A stretch of DNA of 64,000 nucleotides, taken from the NCBI GenBank assembly GCA_030068145.1, contig JAPJBO010000019.1, forward strand, positions 496,001 through 560,000, given 5' to 3'. This document shows, piece after piece, positions 63,176-64,000 of the stretch. Origin of the DNA: Diplonema papillatum. Taxonomy: Eukaryota; Euglenozoa; Diplonemea; Diplonemida; Diplonemidae. Below the pieces are notes generated by a model. It saw only the letters and a program-made list of their open reading frames with translations. It made no database searches and was not told the DNA's origin. The stretch's first letter is position 1; every line of letters starts with the position of its first letter. Position numbers and translations under genes: made by a program.

Positions 63176-64000
63176 GTCGTCGTAATCCCGGAAAAGAAAT
63201 CCAAACTCACCCCTCGCCCGCCAAATGCCGAAATCACGAAGCCACCTATTTTTTCTCAAGTTGCGTGTGGCACGAGCTTCTGGTTTCCGGAGGATCGAGA
63301 GAACGCTTGCGTTCGTCCCACCCCTTTTTTCAGATAGAACCCGCCCCCCTCCTCTGACCTTTGTTGACGGACAGTGGCCTCCTCATAAATCTTGCGCCGC
63401 TGGTTCTGTTTGGCCTAGCTTTTTTTCTTCTTTGCTTCTTTCTTTCTTCCTGCCTATTTCTTTTTGTTTCTTTTAGACTTGTTTGTTTTTGCAACTTCTG
63501 TTTTTTTCTTTTTCTGTCCTTAGGCTCGTCTTCGACAAGTAGCACACCGTATAACGTCTCTCGTTCTCCACGCTAGTCTTATTTTCCCTTTCTTGGTACT
63601 TGGTCGCGTTTGGTGAAGTGATAATGGTCGACTCATACTGCGTTCGCGCGTTGACTCGTCGACCGTAGCACGCAATACTTGATTTTTGAATACACTGCAA
63701 GGCTTACGTACCTTATGTGCGGCGGGCAAAAAAAGAAAATAGTGTCACTACTGGACTTGGCGACGCGTGGCTGTGCGGCCTTGGCGACTTGTGGGCCTAG
63801 ACCCCCTGCATGTGGGCCGACCTGTGGCAAGCACATGTGGGGGAAAAAATACATCAAAATCCACATGTGGTACCTGTGGATCCACACGTGGAAGCACACG
63901 TGGGAGAAAAAAAAAAATCCAAAAATAAACGTGTGGAATTCCTCACGTTCCACAGGTGGAGCGTTAGCCCAAGTACACTGTGCCGTCTACGGGAAATCGG
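63176..64000. other. AT-rich end of the window
   Basis: Pyrimidine-rich tracts occur at 63410-63520. A cluster of CACATGTGG and CACGTGGG words lies at 63808-63962, among A-runs. No gene is supported. Confidence 0.4.

Overview
The window is nuclear DNA of a eukaryote, most likely a unicellular alga or other protist; I cannot name the lineage. The evidence is GT-AG introns, GC-rich coding exons set in long repeat-rich spacers, non-LTR retrotransposons, a eukaryotic-type LSU rRNA fragment, a TRAPPII-type tethering subunit, a PPP phosphatase and a MAM-domain surface protein. There is no bacterial-style operon organisation. About half of the window is mobile or repetitive DNA.

Layout. 1-4,120: gene-poor repeats (176-bp, ~190-bp and 72-bp tandem units), a 3'-end pseudogene fragment of the window's own PPP phosphatase, and a Cys-rich coding fragment. 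4,120-14,760: two units side by side, each bounded by inverted repeats of about 24 bp and TACAATA-rich DNA and each containing arrays of a 10-bp motif (TTACACTCGA). The first holds a rearranged LINE; the second holds an apparently intact LINE with ORF1 (454 aa) and ORF2 (1846 aa: OTU protease, EEP endonuclease, reverse transcriptase, Cys/His-rich tail). 14,760-26,480: a six-TM PAP2 lipid phosphatase, an unidentified 247-aa protein with a degenerate partial copy, a (CA)n tract, minisatellites and truncated LINE copies of two related families. 26,489-27,967: a MAM-domain, mucin-like membrane protein disrupted by two compensating frameshifts. 31,869-39,748 and 49,261-58,365: two tandem paralogues of a TRAPPC10/Trs130-like TRAPPII subunit whose exon junctions can be matched one to one. 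43,216-45,861 lies between them: a PPP-family phosphatase with a long disordered N-terminus. 58,366-64,000: AT-richer, repeat-bearing sequence with no gene I can identify.

The host genes look like housekeeping membrane-traffic, lipid and signalling genes and do not form an obvious pathway. The main story is mobile DNA. It includes a LINE that repeatedly lands in its own 10-bp tail arrays inside inverted-repeat units; a 64-bp hairpin element with 10-bp target duplications and a palindrome-preserving centre; a ~255-280-bp SINE-like element with 14-bp target duplications; and an intron present in only one TRAPPC10 paralogue and built almost wholly of dispersed repeat. All homology statements were made by eye and by memory of family motifs; no search was run.
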